DNA of 64,000 bases from Thamnidium elegans (Eukaryota > Mucoromycota > Mucoromycetes > Mucorales > Mucoraceae): positions 124,001 through 188,000 of the forward strand of contig JAIXMG010000023.1 of the NCBI GenBank assembly GCA_025201345.1, read 5' to 3'. The position numbers were made by a program, and so were the translations under genes. The first letter of the stretch is position 1. Each line of letters begins with the position of its first letter. Shown one piece after another: positions 23,025 to 33,714 of this stretch. The notes below the pieces were generated by a model that was given only the letters and a program-made list of their open reading frames with translations, did no database searches and had not been told where the DNA came from.

Positions 23025-23908
23025 ATGGCTAACGTTATTGATTTCTATCAACCTTCCTTGTACTTTGCACTTGCACATATCTTATTCAACCCCATCTTTT
23101 GGAACACTGTTGCAAGAGCAGGTAAAGAACTATTTACAATTAAAAAATACGTACAAAAAACTAAAATCTTTAATAGAATACAACAAAAAGGTATTAACCA
23201 AGTTGGCTGGTGGTAATGCAAAGCTCGGTTGTTATGGTTTAGCAGTTACAATTTTCACTTTGGGTATTACAAGAGATTATTTGTATGTGTATATACTTTG
23301 TTTTATATATATATATAGGTACTAATATATTTCGATACATAGATACCATAACGCATTAGCCGACCAACCTACACATACTATGTTTGATCAATACACAGTT
23401 CAAATCTCTGCTGCTTTATTATTTATTACCGGTAATATTCTTGTTTTATCATCTATGTGGGCCCTTGGTGTTACTGGTACTTATCTTGGTAAGACGTCAA
23501 AAAAAATATATCAATTTCGGTTTTTTTTTTAATATTTATTTTTTCTGGGTAGGTGATTATTTCGGTATCTTGATGAAGGAACGTGTTACTGGCTTCCCTT
23601 TCAATGTATGTGACAACCCCATGTATGTTGGATCTACTTGTACATTTTTAGCTACTGCTTTATGGTAAGATTTTTTTTTTTTTGTATTCGAAAAAAAAAA
23701 AGATATTAAAGTTCTTTTCTTTAGGTACGGTAAGCCCGCTGGTGTTTTCTTGACTTCTATTGTGTATATTGTTTACAAGATTGCTTTGACATTTGAAGAG
23801 TAAGTTATTTTTTTTTTGTAAATTAAAGGAAAAGAGGGGGTTTCGTATTAATCGCTTTATTTTTATAGACCTTTCACTGGAAAGATTTATGCAAACAAGA
23901 AGAACTAG
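23025..23908 (+). CDS. OPI3: phospholipid N-methyltransferase (OPI3/PEMT type)
   Basis: Exons 23025-23121, 23177-23282, 23343-23488, 23553-23664, 23725-23799 and 23869-23908 give 191 residues. It is a polytopic membrane protein with about four hydrophobic segments. The sequence [23 protein letters not shown] holds the PEMT signature with the conserved RV-x-GFPFNV and D-N-P-MY residues, and ends ...GKIYANKKN. The enzyme performs the last two methylations from phosphatidyl-monomethylethanolamine to phosphatidylcholine in the ER, using S-adenosylmethionine. Length and ending fit yeast Opi3 (206 residues) and vertebrate PEMT (about 199). Confidence 0.93.
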
Positions 23909-25456
23909 ATGTACCTTTTTTTTTTTGCTTATGTCGTGTATGATATTTATATATATAAAAAAAAAGTCCTTGTATTTTAGTAAAAAAAAAAAAAAAAAAA
24001 TACTTTTTTCCTTTTTTTTTTTTTGTAGCCATTTTATAATTCGTGTATCACGCTTTTTTTTAAAAAAGAAAAAGACTGAATTGTACCAGTGCATTGATCA
24101 ATTGAATAGCATTGAGTGACCGTAATACACTAAAATGCATCAGTATATGTAGCTTATTAATTCGGCGTCAACTTTAAATAGAAAGCTCTATTATATAATA
24201 CAAGGGAGCCGGGTGATCTTTTCTTATATTTGTGTACATCATTTTTATGTGCAATATAGGAAATAAACATGTCCATGCATTATGGAGTATATTATCAAGG
24301 AGAAAGATTGAATTGTTTCACGCTTTTTTTTTTGTAATGCAATAAAAAAGGAACAACTCCATATGGTAATTGACGGTTTGTGTGTATATTTATATTTCAA
24401 CTTCTCACAGGAAACTTTATATTTATTACGCTTGAACAAAACATTCCTGATTAATAAGTTGGTTCCGAGATATGTGTATCTCATGAGACTCTCCCTCCCC
24501 CCATAAGCTTTAAAGAGTAACACCAACAAAAACCAACTATTTTTTATTTTTATTTTTATAAACGCAAATACTTTGGTACTGTATGCGAGCATATAAAAAT
24601 GTCTCCGTACGCACTACTAAGTCATCTTTTAGTAAGTGCATTAAAAGTAGGATGAATCAATTATCCGCTTTAAAAGAGAGTGATTAAAACCCAATTATAA
24701 AGTTACCTTGGAAACCGAATACATACGTCAATTACGAAACACCCAAAAAGATGAGAGTCCGAGGTCAAAAATATATACTACAGCAAAAAAAAAAAAAAAA
24801 ATTCGGGTCACAAAAAGGAAAGCTTGTCCCGAGATCAAATATAGGTTCCTTTTGAGAGATCTAGGCACGGGGTTTAATGACAAATTGCACGGTGAAATGT
24901 AACAATTAAATATACGCCACGAATTTTTATTCAGAGGCAGCGCGCGATGATGCAAAAATTGTACTATAAACGGCTGTTATGGAACTTTTTTTTTTTGTTA
25001 TAAAATCAACTAGAGAGATGAAATTTTTTTCGCGGTGATAGTGGGTTTATAAACACACCCAAGTCTTAGATTGTGCCTCCTTGTTTTAAAATGTTATATA
25101 TATGTGTGTGCGCGGTGCCACACGGACCGCTGACTTGAAATCTAAAAAGAGATATAAAAAAAAACAAAGTAGGTTCATTGGTTTATATAATTCTAAAGAT
25201 TTGCGGGATCAAGTCTTTTTTTTTTTATTGTTCAAATAAAACTAAAAATAAAAAAGTGTGTGTGTGTGCTTTATAAAGTTTCCCTTCTCTCCCCTATTAC
25301 GCCGAAATCAATTTTATGCCAGAAGAAAAAAATGTATGTAAAAAAAAAAAAAAGAGGGGGAGGAGAGGGATTATTTTTATTCACAGTAGTAAAGTTTGGG
25401 GGGGAGGGGGGGTTAAATATATATATAAAAAATAAGCGAAAAAGGGTATAACAAAT
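23909..25456. other. 1.5 kb convergent intergenic region, no gene recognised
   Basis: Between OPI3 (+) and the Zn2Cys6 gene (-). ORFs of 60-140 codons on both strands translate homopolymers or carry no domain. The first 200 bp hold the 3' UTR of OPI3 with several A/T runs. The remainder has slightly mixed composition but no conserved content that I can see. Confidence 0.55.
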
Positions 25457-26368
25457 TTAATAAGATCGGTTTACGACTTCCACAGCAGAAAAAGCAGACG
25501 GTCTATGATACTTGAATTCTTCTTGCTTTACGTTATTTAATAATGTTTGAATAGTATTAATCTTTGGAGAGGAAGTAGAGGAACAGATAGAAGAAGTGGT
25601 AGATGTTGAAGAAGATTCGGATAAAGTAGGTTGGTAATTTAATGGAGGTGGGAGTCGTACATTATACGTCACGGGCTGTGCTCCTCGGACCAATATATCG
25701 GATGATTGTTGTGGTACAATAGTGGGTGAAGCACTATAATAGCTATCTTCATCATCATCGCTATGTCTTCTTTTATTTAATGACCGATAATAGCCGCCAT
25801 CTGGTTGATGTGGAGGGGGTAAAGAAGATGATGAATTATACATTTCGCCGTAATACGGACCGGAATGGACCTGCATATTCCGTTGTTGCTGCTGCTGTAC
25901 GTTTTGTTTATGTTGATGGTGAGGGAGAAAGGCAGAGTTTCTGGATTCCGTGTTATTAGTTGATAACAACAAGACCTTCAAGATATCTTCAATGACGGTC
26001 AAGCGGCTTTCAATAGCATGAATTGTAGCAGAGGTATTATTGGTGTTGTTAGTAGTAGTAGTAGTAGTAGTAGTATTGTTAGTGTTGGGTTCAACAGTAG
26101 TGCGTTGGAAGGTAGTAGTATTTGTACTTGTGATAGGGCGATTATTAGTGGGATTATTAACTTTTGATTTCGGGGAGTTTGAGTACTTGCAATCCATGTT
26201 GGTTTTAATACAACCTGCACAAGGCTTTTCTCCATTACATTTGGTTTTCTTCCGACGGCATTCACTACAAGCACTTACTACCTTGAGTCTTTTACGTCTG
26301 GTTTTGTCGGTAGGTAATTGAACAACTGCGGCGACAGTTGATGCATCTGTATTATTATTGAATAACAT
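25457..26368 (-). CDS. Zn(II)2Cys6 transcription factor
   Basis: A single exon encodes 303 residues. Cysteines 34, 37, 44, 50, 53 and 60 form the C-x2-C-x6-C-x5-C-x2-C-x6-C binuclear zinc cluster, preceded by a basic stretch (KTRRKRLK). This class is fungus-specific and binds CGG-type half-sites. The body is Asn/Thr-rich, with runs encoded by a trinucleotide repeat near 26055-26085, and later Ser-rich. No fungal-specific middle homology domain is seen. It is a compact regulator of unknown target. A short helix before the Asn-rich region's end (ESRLTVIEDILKVLLL) could be the dimerisation element. Confidence 0.9.
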   Translation of the reverse strand: MLFNNNTDASTVAAVVQLPTDKTRRKRLKVVSACSECRRKKTKCNGEKPCAGCIKTNMDCKYSNSPKSKVNNPTNNRPITSTNTTTFQRTTVEPNTNNTTTTTTTTNNTNNTSATIHAIESRLTVIEDILKVLLLSTNNTESRNSAFLPHHQHKQNVQQQQQRNMQVHSGPYYGEMYNSSSSLPPPHQPDGGYYRSLNKRRHSDDDEDSYYSASPTIVPQQSSDILVRGAQPVTYNVRLPPPLNYQPTLSESSSTSTTSSICSSTSSPKINTIQTLLNNVKQEEFKYHRPSAFSAVEVVNRSY

Positions 26369-27080
26369 TTTTTTATGAAAAAGGAATGAATATATTTATA
26401 TATTTTTTTTAGAAGGAGTGTAGTTTATATATTTATAAAAAAAAAAAGAAGTGATTTTTTTTTATATAAAAAAAAAAGAGAAAAAAGAGTAATGGATAAG
26501 AAGAAGAAACAAAAAAAAGTAAAAAAAATAAAAAAATACAGACTTTTTATAATAATAAAAAAAAACTTCATTTTTTTTTTTTTTAATATTTTTAAGGGGA
26601 GGAACGTGGGAGATGGGAATACGAAGAAACCAAACGAGGATAACGGAAACGTTCATTTTTTTTTAATACAACACCCTTTGTAACGATTTATAGAGTAGTG
26701 AGCTCATAAATCAAAAATGAGCATTAAAGTTTCACCATAATCATGTGTTATTCCCCCGTCCTCTTTTCTTTTCACTAAACCTTTTTGTTGTTGTTATGTA
26801 TTCTCTTTAAAAAAAAATGGGGGGAGAACGTTCTGAACTTGCAATACACATTATGGATCGCCGCCGATTTTAATATTTTTTTTTTTTTTTTACCGAAAAA
26901 TACATATAGACCATTTCTTAACACATGGGTCGTGACTACCTTCCCGGGTTTTTTTGTTCCAGCAAATTAAAATGTAGTTGGCATTAATAATCCAAAATAT
27001 AGAATACAACAAAACCTGTGATATATTATTTACTTTTGTTTTATCTCTTCTTTATCGTAATATTTTTATAATAAAAGAAA
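26369..27080. other. divergent promoter region
   Basis: Shared upstream region of the Zn2Cys6 gene (-) and the methyltransferase gene (+). It is dominated by A/T runs. A small Lys/Ile-rich ORF in it is low complexity and not supported. Confidence 0.55.
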
Positions 27081-28056
27081 ATGTCTCAAGAAGAATCCAC
27101 AGGTTAAAAAAAGCTATCCAATCCAAGGGCGCGCAAACAAAATTTTTGTACTAAATTGCAATTTTAAATTAGATTGGGAAAAGAGGTGGCAAGAAGGCAA
27201 TACTCAGTGGGATGCTGGTAAACCTAGTCCTGCTTTAACGGCTTTATTTGAAAACGAAGAAACTAGATCCCTTATCCCTGAGCACGGACAAGGCTTAGTT
27301 CCGGGATGCGGATCAGGTAACTTTTTGTAGAAATATATATATATATAAAAACACGAGGTTTTGATACAAATTTATATAAAATCATAAGGATATGATGTTG
27401 TATTTTTAGCTAATGAAAAGAGACATGTAACTGGTATGGACTTGAGTAAAACTTGTGTTGATTTACTAGTCAAGGTAACTTTTGATATCATCATACGAGA
27501 ATTTATTATACTAAAAAGATACAATAGAATTATCCTAATGCAACAGCTAATAACTATGATTTTATGTGTGCTGATTTTTATAAGTTTGACGCTCCTAATG
27601 GGGGATATGATCTTGCTTATGATTATACGTAAATAGAAATATTGGGTTATTAGAGGAAAAAAAAATCTGTTGATTCACTCACGTTTTTTTTTAAAGTTTT
27701 TTGTGCGCTATGCCTCTCAACTTACGACCTAACTGGGCTTCCAGATACAGTGAAATCATCAAAAAGGACGGTGTCTTGATTACACTTATGTACCCCATTG
27801 ATGAACACGAGGGTGGCCCACCTTTTGCCGTAAATGAACAACTGTAAGTGTAACTAAAAAAAAAAAAAAGAGGCAAAAAACGGAAGCGGAATAACTAATA
27901 AATGCCATGGGAAAAATTGTTGAAATATATATTTGCAAACTATATAGATATAAAGATTTGTTGTCTTCTAACTTTGACCTCCTTTATATTAAAGATGCTG
28001 AAGGACATCCTTCTCGCATTGGTAAAGAAAAGATTGCTATTTGGAAAAGAAAATAG
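27081..28056 (+). CDS. TPMT-family S-adenosylmethionine methyltransferase
   Basis: Exons 27081-27102, 27173-27316, 27389-27474, 27528-27628, 27697-27843 and 27948-28056 give 202 residues. The start WEKRWQEGNTQWDAGKPSPAL is the conserved N-terminal signature of the thiopurine/thiol methyltransferase family (W-x2-R-W-x2-G-x-T-x-W-D). LVPGCGSGYDVVFLA is the SAM-binding motif I, followed by GMDLS at the end of strand 2. DLAYDYTFLCAMP corresponds to motif IV and post-IV. Fungal and plant members methylate thiols, halides or thiocyanate; the substrate here is unknown. The protein seems cytosolic, and there is no targeting peptide. Confidence 0.9.
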
Positions 28057-28232
28057 AAAATATAAAAAAGAAAATAAGAATAAAGTTATCATTTATTCAG
28101 TACGTGCACTTTTCGATTGTTCTATTGTTGAAGGTGATACCTGTTCTATTTTACGTTTTTCACTTTTTTTTTTTTTTTTTTTACCAAAAATAAATTAGTT
28201 TATCTGAGCACAAATATGTTCATTTACTTTTT

Positions 28233-30040
28233 TTACCTGTGAGGTGCTGCAAACGCTAATTCGGAACTCAAAGGAAATGAAACGCAATACATATCTTTCT
28301 TGGGAGCTACGTTACGAACCCAATGCAACGTAGTCTTTAAGGGATCGGGTTTACCTCCCATAATGTTTGCAACGCGCTAATAGATATTATATTTTTTTTT
28401 TAGTTTTATCGGCAGTGTGCCCCGTGTTTTTAAACGTCCATACCTCTGTAATGTCTTGCATAGCATCCGTACTCTTTGTGAAACAATGGCAGTGAATCAT
28501 AGGTAACTTTGCACGAGTATTAAACAGATGTTTTTGATCATGATATAAACCTCGGAATGTATCTAAATTAAAATATTTATCAGTGACTCATCAAACGTTA
28601 CATAATAGCACAAAGTCTAAAAGCACTTTTTTTTTTTTGCTTTTGTTTACTTCTTTTTCTTACCTAAAAATTCAATAGCCGTTGCTGGTAAATTCATTAC
28701 GAAATGATCAAATGTTTTCCATTCATCTTTAGAGGTTGCTTGTAAATCTTTTACTGCTTGTCTAATAAAAGCACGTCCATCCATATTATAAGGATGAATT
28801 CCACTTGTAATCTATTTTTTTTTTTTTTTGGGGAGAAGGAAGGTCATCAGACTTTTACGTAAACTTGACGGTTCCCGCCACCCATGTATGTGTGTTTTTC
28901 TTACCTTGTTTGCTTTAATATTTTCTTTCATCCATTCGTGAGAAGAAGGATTAAGATCGTTAGCATAAACTATAGCCCCCTTTTTAGCAGCGGGTAATGC
29001 GAACGGACCAACACCTGCAAATACATCACAAACATATTCATTCTTCTTAAAAAGCTGAACTAAACGGTCGTGTTCTGTGTGTAACCTGGAGTTCCAATAC
29101 ACTTTTGAAAAATCAAATTTGAATTTACAACCACTTTCTTTCTAAAGTATATAAAAAAATCAGCTTTTTTTTTTTTTTAATTCATGTGATGTATGGTTTT
29201 ACCACTTCAGCAATCATGTTATCTTCACCGGCTAATACTTCCATTTTAAAAAATCGAAAGGTTGTGTCAATACTGTCGATCTTGTTTACAACGGTTGTGA
29301 TATTCTTATTTTTCTGTCACGTCACGGGGGGATGAGGGGTTAGCACTTTAACACAAGAATTTTTTTTTTTTTTGTGCTTCAAATAAAATCTTACGTCTAA
29401 AATAACTTCAGCAATTAGTTTTTTCCAAGGATAATAATATTCACGTAAATTCATATGAGCAATATGTCCAATTTGAGTGAATGAAGAAGGAATATCTTGT
29501 GCATCTTCGGGCATAACAGCGTGTAAAATTTGCTCTTAAAAAAAAAGTGAGTTGTGTGTTTACTTGAAAAAAAAATAAAAAAATTACCGGCTGTCCAAAA
29601 ATTGTAATCAAATTCAAGGTTGTGCTTAAAAGTGCTTACACCTTCTTCTTTAATCATATCAACCTTTTCTTGAGGTAAATCATCTAAATAAATAAATAAA
29701 TTATGTTGTTAAATAATTTAAAATAGCTTTCGTTTTTCCTTCTCATACCAATTTTCTCCAAGTCAGTTCTTAAAATAATTAACTTTGTTTCTTTTGACTC
29801 GGGATCAGGTAAAACATTACGAGTTCTAGGTTGATTGAATAAATCTCTATAATGAAGAGTATTTAGTATTTCGGGACACACAAAGGGGGTTTCTTTCTTT
29901 CCTTACTTGTCAAAAGTTTTCATAAAAACACCAACTTTTTTAGTAGGTACTTTGATAACTAAAGTACTCACAACCTTTTTAAAGACAGAACGTTCAAGTT
30001 CTTTCATGCCTCTTTGAAGAGGTGGTGTAAGGACATTCAT
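28233..30040 (-). CDS. TRM5: tRNA (guanine-37 N1)-methyltransferase
   Basis: Nine exons: 30040-29907, 29846-29749, 29683-29588, 29534-29395, 29313-29203, 29141-28905, 28811-28664, 28562-28444, 28376-28233; 408 residues. The central part holds [22 protein letters not shown] and [17 protein letters not shown], all diagnostic of Trm5, the last being the Rossmann-type SAM site. MNLPATA is the conserved NLP motif near the catalytic centre. The enzyme makes m1G37 next to the anticodon, which prevents +1 frameshifting, and also acts on mitochondrial tRNA. The first 40 residues are weakly basic and could allow dual targeting, though this is inference. Confidence 0.93.
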
Positions 30041-30611
30041 TTCTATTTGATCAAGCGAGAAAAAAAAAAGCGATCAAGAAAGAAAAAAAAAATTCTCGAT
30101 ATCCGATATATTTTTTTTTCCTTATTTACACCCCATCTTTTTAAATTTACAAGTAATATTTTTACAGGTTTTTTTTTTTTGCATCATTTATATATAAACC
30201 GTCAGTTTTTGTCGATGTGTCTTGTAATACTAGTCTTTTTCTACACTAGACCTTTTGTTTATAAGTCATCGTTTTTAAAAAAAACAGAGTATATCACTAC
30301 AAAAAGATTAATTGCATAGCAACAAATTGATCTGTCAGTCACGAAAAAAGCTTAATTGCATAGCGACGAAAGGCTTTGCTAATTACAAAAAAGTTTAATC
30401 GCATAGCAACAAATTGACCTGCCAGTTACGTAAAATATAGTGATTTAGTACGCTTTTTTTTGGGTTTGTGTTCCGGACTGCTTGGTGGGAGAGAAAATGT
30501 ATTAAATCCCCGTAATTTTTTTTTCTTGCGTTAAAGCTTTTGGTTGAAAAAAAAAAATAGAGTGCTTGACGCTTCTTTCTCTTGTTCTTTTTTTTTTTTA
30601 CACTAGCAAAT
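30041..30611. promoter_or_regulatory. divergent promoter of TRM5 and cyclophilin genes
   Basis: A 571 bp region between two divergent start codons. It holds three copies of a 43-44 bp direct repeat (separate entry) and several T runs, including one just before the cyclophilin start. No TATA box is convincing in this base composition. Confidence 0.5.
30308..30437. repeat. three-copy 43-44 bp direct repeat
   Basis: Copies begin at 30308, 30352 and 30395, each opening with TTAATYGCATAGC. Copies 1 and 3 share AACAAATTGA-CTG-CAGT-ACG; copy 2 is more diverged in its second half. Confidence 0.85.
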
Positions 30612-31403
30612 ATGGTAGGTTACATTTATAACGACGTGTTTTATAGGATGCTAAAATAAATAAATAAAATTAGTCTGTTACTTTACATACTGATCTTGGT
30701 GATCTTAAGATTGAAGTCTTTTGTGAATCTGTGCCCAAAACAGCAGAGGTAAAAAGAAACAAAGAGTTGATATATTTTTTTTGATATACTAAAGTTAAAA
30801 GTGGGGGGCGATAGAACTTTCTTGCTTTATGTGCAAGTGGTTATTACGATAACAATCTCTTTCATAGAAACATTCCAGGTTTTATGTTGCAGGTAAATTA
30901 CTATTATTTTTTTTTTTGAAAATAAAAAAAATATTTATTTTATTGTAACTAGACAGGTGACCCTACTGGAACAGGAAAAGGAGGTAATTCAATTTGGGGT
31001 AGAAAGTTTAATGATGAGATTCGATCTGCTTTAAAGGTAAATATATAAAAACGGGCTTATGAGTGTTTATAAATAACGTGGATAAAATAGCATAACGCAC
31101 GTGGTATTGTCTCCATGGCTAATTCAGGACCGAATACAAACGGATCTCAATTCTTTATTACATATGCAAAACATCCTCATTTAGATACAAAGTATACAGT
31201 ATTTGGAAAGTAAGTTGAATTTTTTAAAACAAAACAAAATGGGTTTTTTTTTAACCTGTCTAATTAGGGTTATTGATGGAGGGGATTCAACTTTGGATGC
31301 TTTTGAAAAAATTCCTACCGATGAAAAGAATAGACCTACACAAGAACTCCGTATTAAGTCTATTACGATCCATGCAAACCCTATTGCAGAAAAACAATTG
31401 TAA
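30612..31403 (+). CDS. PPIL3: cyclophilin-type peptidyl-prolyl isomerase, PPIL3-like
   Basis: Exons 30612-30614 (only the start ATG), 30674-30748, 30815-30892, 30953-31036, 31091-31209 and 31268-31403 give 164 residues, near human PPIL3 (161). The start [18 protein letters not shown], the segment [19 protein letters not shown], and [15 protein letters not shown] match the cyclophilin core, with the catalytic Arg in HRN and the Q-F-F-I binding pocket. PPIL3-type cyclophilins associate with spliceosomes. The loop and insertion pattern ([12 protein letters not shown]) fits the single-domain nuclear group. The start is fixed by the MSVTL family N-terminus, which needs an intron directly after ATG. 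Confidence 0.92.
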
Positions 31404-31513
31404 AATAAAGAATGTGTATAGTTTCAATAATTAAAAAAAGGGGGAAGAGAGTGAGATGATTTTAATAGTATAAATGATAAGTGAGAATGTGTATTTTTTT
31501 TTTACAATAGATA

Positions 31514-32458
31514 TTAGAAAGTTGACCATTGCCAATCAGCAGGTACCGAAGGAATCGGATTAAAAGCTGCTAAATATAAAAATAAAATGATTAGATTAAA
31601 ATGATGAAATTAGACAGTGTACTACTAAGTAGTCTTTTTTTTTTTTTTTTTTTTTTACCTTGATCCTTTTTAGTGGGCTTGTTAATGGTTACACCTTTAG
31701 ATGGGGCGGGTTTGAGCTGTGGAGCAACAATATCTAACATAAAAAAAAAAGCTATAAATATACAACGAGATGATCAAAACAAACAAATTTATTAGTTACC
31801 GTCTCTACCAAGTTCAGTTACACCTTCCATAGCTTGTGGCTGTTGAGTCATGATACCAGCATGTCTTTTCTTTAAATTCGATTTATTTTCAACAACACTT
31901 GTCCTCCTTGATACATTTTCTTTTCCCAATTGCCGCAGCTCGTCTTGCCATTGTATATAATCGGCGGCACAATTGTCACATCCCCGTGATAATACTCCTC
32001 TAGGATGATACTGAGCAAATTGATCAAGTCTAAAATAATTTGAACAATGTATAGCACAAAAGATATCTCCACATTTACGACAGTGGTGTCTACGTTCGAA
32101 TAAGCCAAAACTAGTAGGACAAGTTAGGAATCCACAATTGTTTGAATCTGCATCTTGCTATAGAATAGAATCTCGACTTTAATATATATATTAAAAGTAA
32201 AAACGGGTTTTACATACATATATAAGAAGAAAAAAAATATTTTTTTTTCTTTTATATATATATTATTTAACGAACCTTCCAATGGTCTCTAGAAGGTGAA
32301 CCAGTTACTTCGTCAAAGATATAACTAGAAGGTGACCGGGAAGTTGTCTTCGATAATGAAACATCAAGAGCTGAGTCAGTATCGGATTGTGCACGAGAAG
32401 GTTGTGCAAGTGTAAGGTGAGAAGGTCTTTTCTTACGAGTCAAGGAATAAACATCCAT
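31514..32458 (-). CDS. FYVE zinc-finger protein
   Basis: Exons 32458-32276, 32157-31800, 31733-31659 and 31569-31514 give 223 residues. The FYVE domain spans residues about 58-115. It shows W-x2-D, CGFLTC, the basic FERRHHCRKCG patch that binds phosphatidylinositol 3-phosphate, FCAIHC, and a final CDNC pair. The N-terminal 55 residues are Ser/Thr/Arg-rich and likely disordered. The C-terminus ends in DWQWSTF after a Lys/Pro-rich linker. No RING, VHS or other domain is present, so it is not Vps27 or a Pib1-type E3. It likely acts on endosomal or vacuolar membranes; the partner is unknown. It ends 110 bp from the convergent cyclophilin gene. Confidence 0.85.
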
Positions 32459-32835
32459 TCAATATTATAAATAAATAAATAAAAAGTTAAAGAAAAAGAA
32501 AAAGAGAAAAAAAAAGACTTTTTTTTTTATTTTATTTTTATACAAACTCCACACAACTATTTCTTCTTTTTGTTTATTAGTATTCCGCTATAAATAAAAA
32601 AGCGTGAAAAGCAAAAAGATACTCTTCTTTTATACTTCTTTTTTCAGGAACCAGCTTATATAAATAAAGCTTCTTGGTTGATTTTATAATTATATATATA
32701 AAAAAAAAGAGCCTCCCCTTTTTTTTTTCACCTGTATATACTTTTTTTTTTTTTTTCACTAACCAATAAAAAAATATCAACTTCATTCCTCATGCTATCT
32801 TTTTTTTTACTTTCTTCTTCATCTCTTTGTTAACC
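32459..32835. other. divergent intergenic region
   Basis: Short A/T-rich upstream region shared by the FYVE gene (-) and the coiled-coil gene (+). Nothing else is recognised. Confidence 0.5.
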
Positions 32836-33556
32836 ATGTTGCTTCAACCTAAAAATGAAACCGCTAAAGCAACCGCTAAAGCTCAAAATAAAATAAAACT
32901 ATTGAAACGAACCTTGGTACAATAAAAAAAGGCACTTCTTTTTTTTTTATATTATTGTTGTTCATTCCTTTTTCTTTTCTTTTTCTTTTTTTTTGTAGAA
33001 GCAAGATGGTAAAAATAGTGTAAAAAAGGTACCTTTTATTTATCTATAAACAAAATAAACCCACTGTATTAATTATAATAAAGAGTGACAGGTAGACATA
33101 AAAATTATAAATGTATCTAAAAAAAAGAAAGGTTGTTCATATCTCTATATATTAAGACCTATGCAACAGCAGTTAAATAACGAGTATGAAAAGCTATCTC
33201 AATTACGGTTAGAACAAAGTCAATCGCTTAAAGAACAATGGGAGGTATATAAAAAAGAGCAAAAGCAGTATAGAAGAAAAGACATCGAAAGTCGACAAGT
33301 AGAATTCGATAAAGAACTTTCTGTATTGGATGGACAGAGAAGGATGAAATGGAAGAATAATGATAGTATTGAAGATTTAGCAAAAGAAGAAATTATCAAG
33401 CGATTAATATCCAGAATTGATGAATATGAAAACGATGGCGAGGATGAAACATTTTTCAGCTTGCCAACAGATTTAGTTGAATTATTTTGGTTACTTGAAA
33501 TTGAGGTGCCTATAACCAAAGCTGAGTTATTCGACGCAAAAAAGAAAATTACCTGA
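32836..33556 (+). CDS. coiled-coil protein of unknown function
   Basis: Exons 32836-32916, 32999-33028 and 33092-33556 give 191 residues in one continuous frame. I do not recognise the family. The N-terminus is Lys/Ala-rich (KATAKAQNKIK). Residues about 65-130 are a strongly charged heptad-like helix, LNNEYEKLSQLRLEQSQSL and on to about DGQRRMKWK, likely a coiled coil. The C-terminal 50 residues are acidic and hydrophobic, ending LPTDLVELFWLLEIEVPIT. The first two exons are less certain than the third, though both splice pairs keep frame. It could be a subunit of a larger complex; no function is assigned. Confidence 0.6.
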
Positions 33557-33714
33557 TTTCCAAACGACTGAAATAAACTCTTTTTGATTTGCAGTGTATC
33601 AAGTGAAACAAGAGAAAAAAACTCTTTTTTTAAAAGAAAAAATAAATAAATAAATAATACCTTTTTTTTTTAATTTCATGTAAAAAAAAAACTTTATACA
33701 ATGTTTTACCTAGA

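Noticed and set aside
30041..30319. 101-codon plus-strand ORF upstream of the cyclophilin gene
   Set aside because: It is rich in Phe, Lys and Ile from T and A runs and lies in a divergent promoter without splice support.
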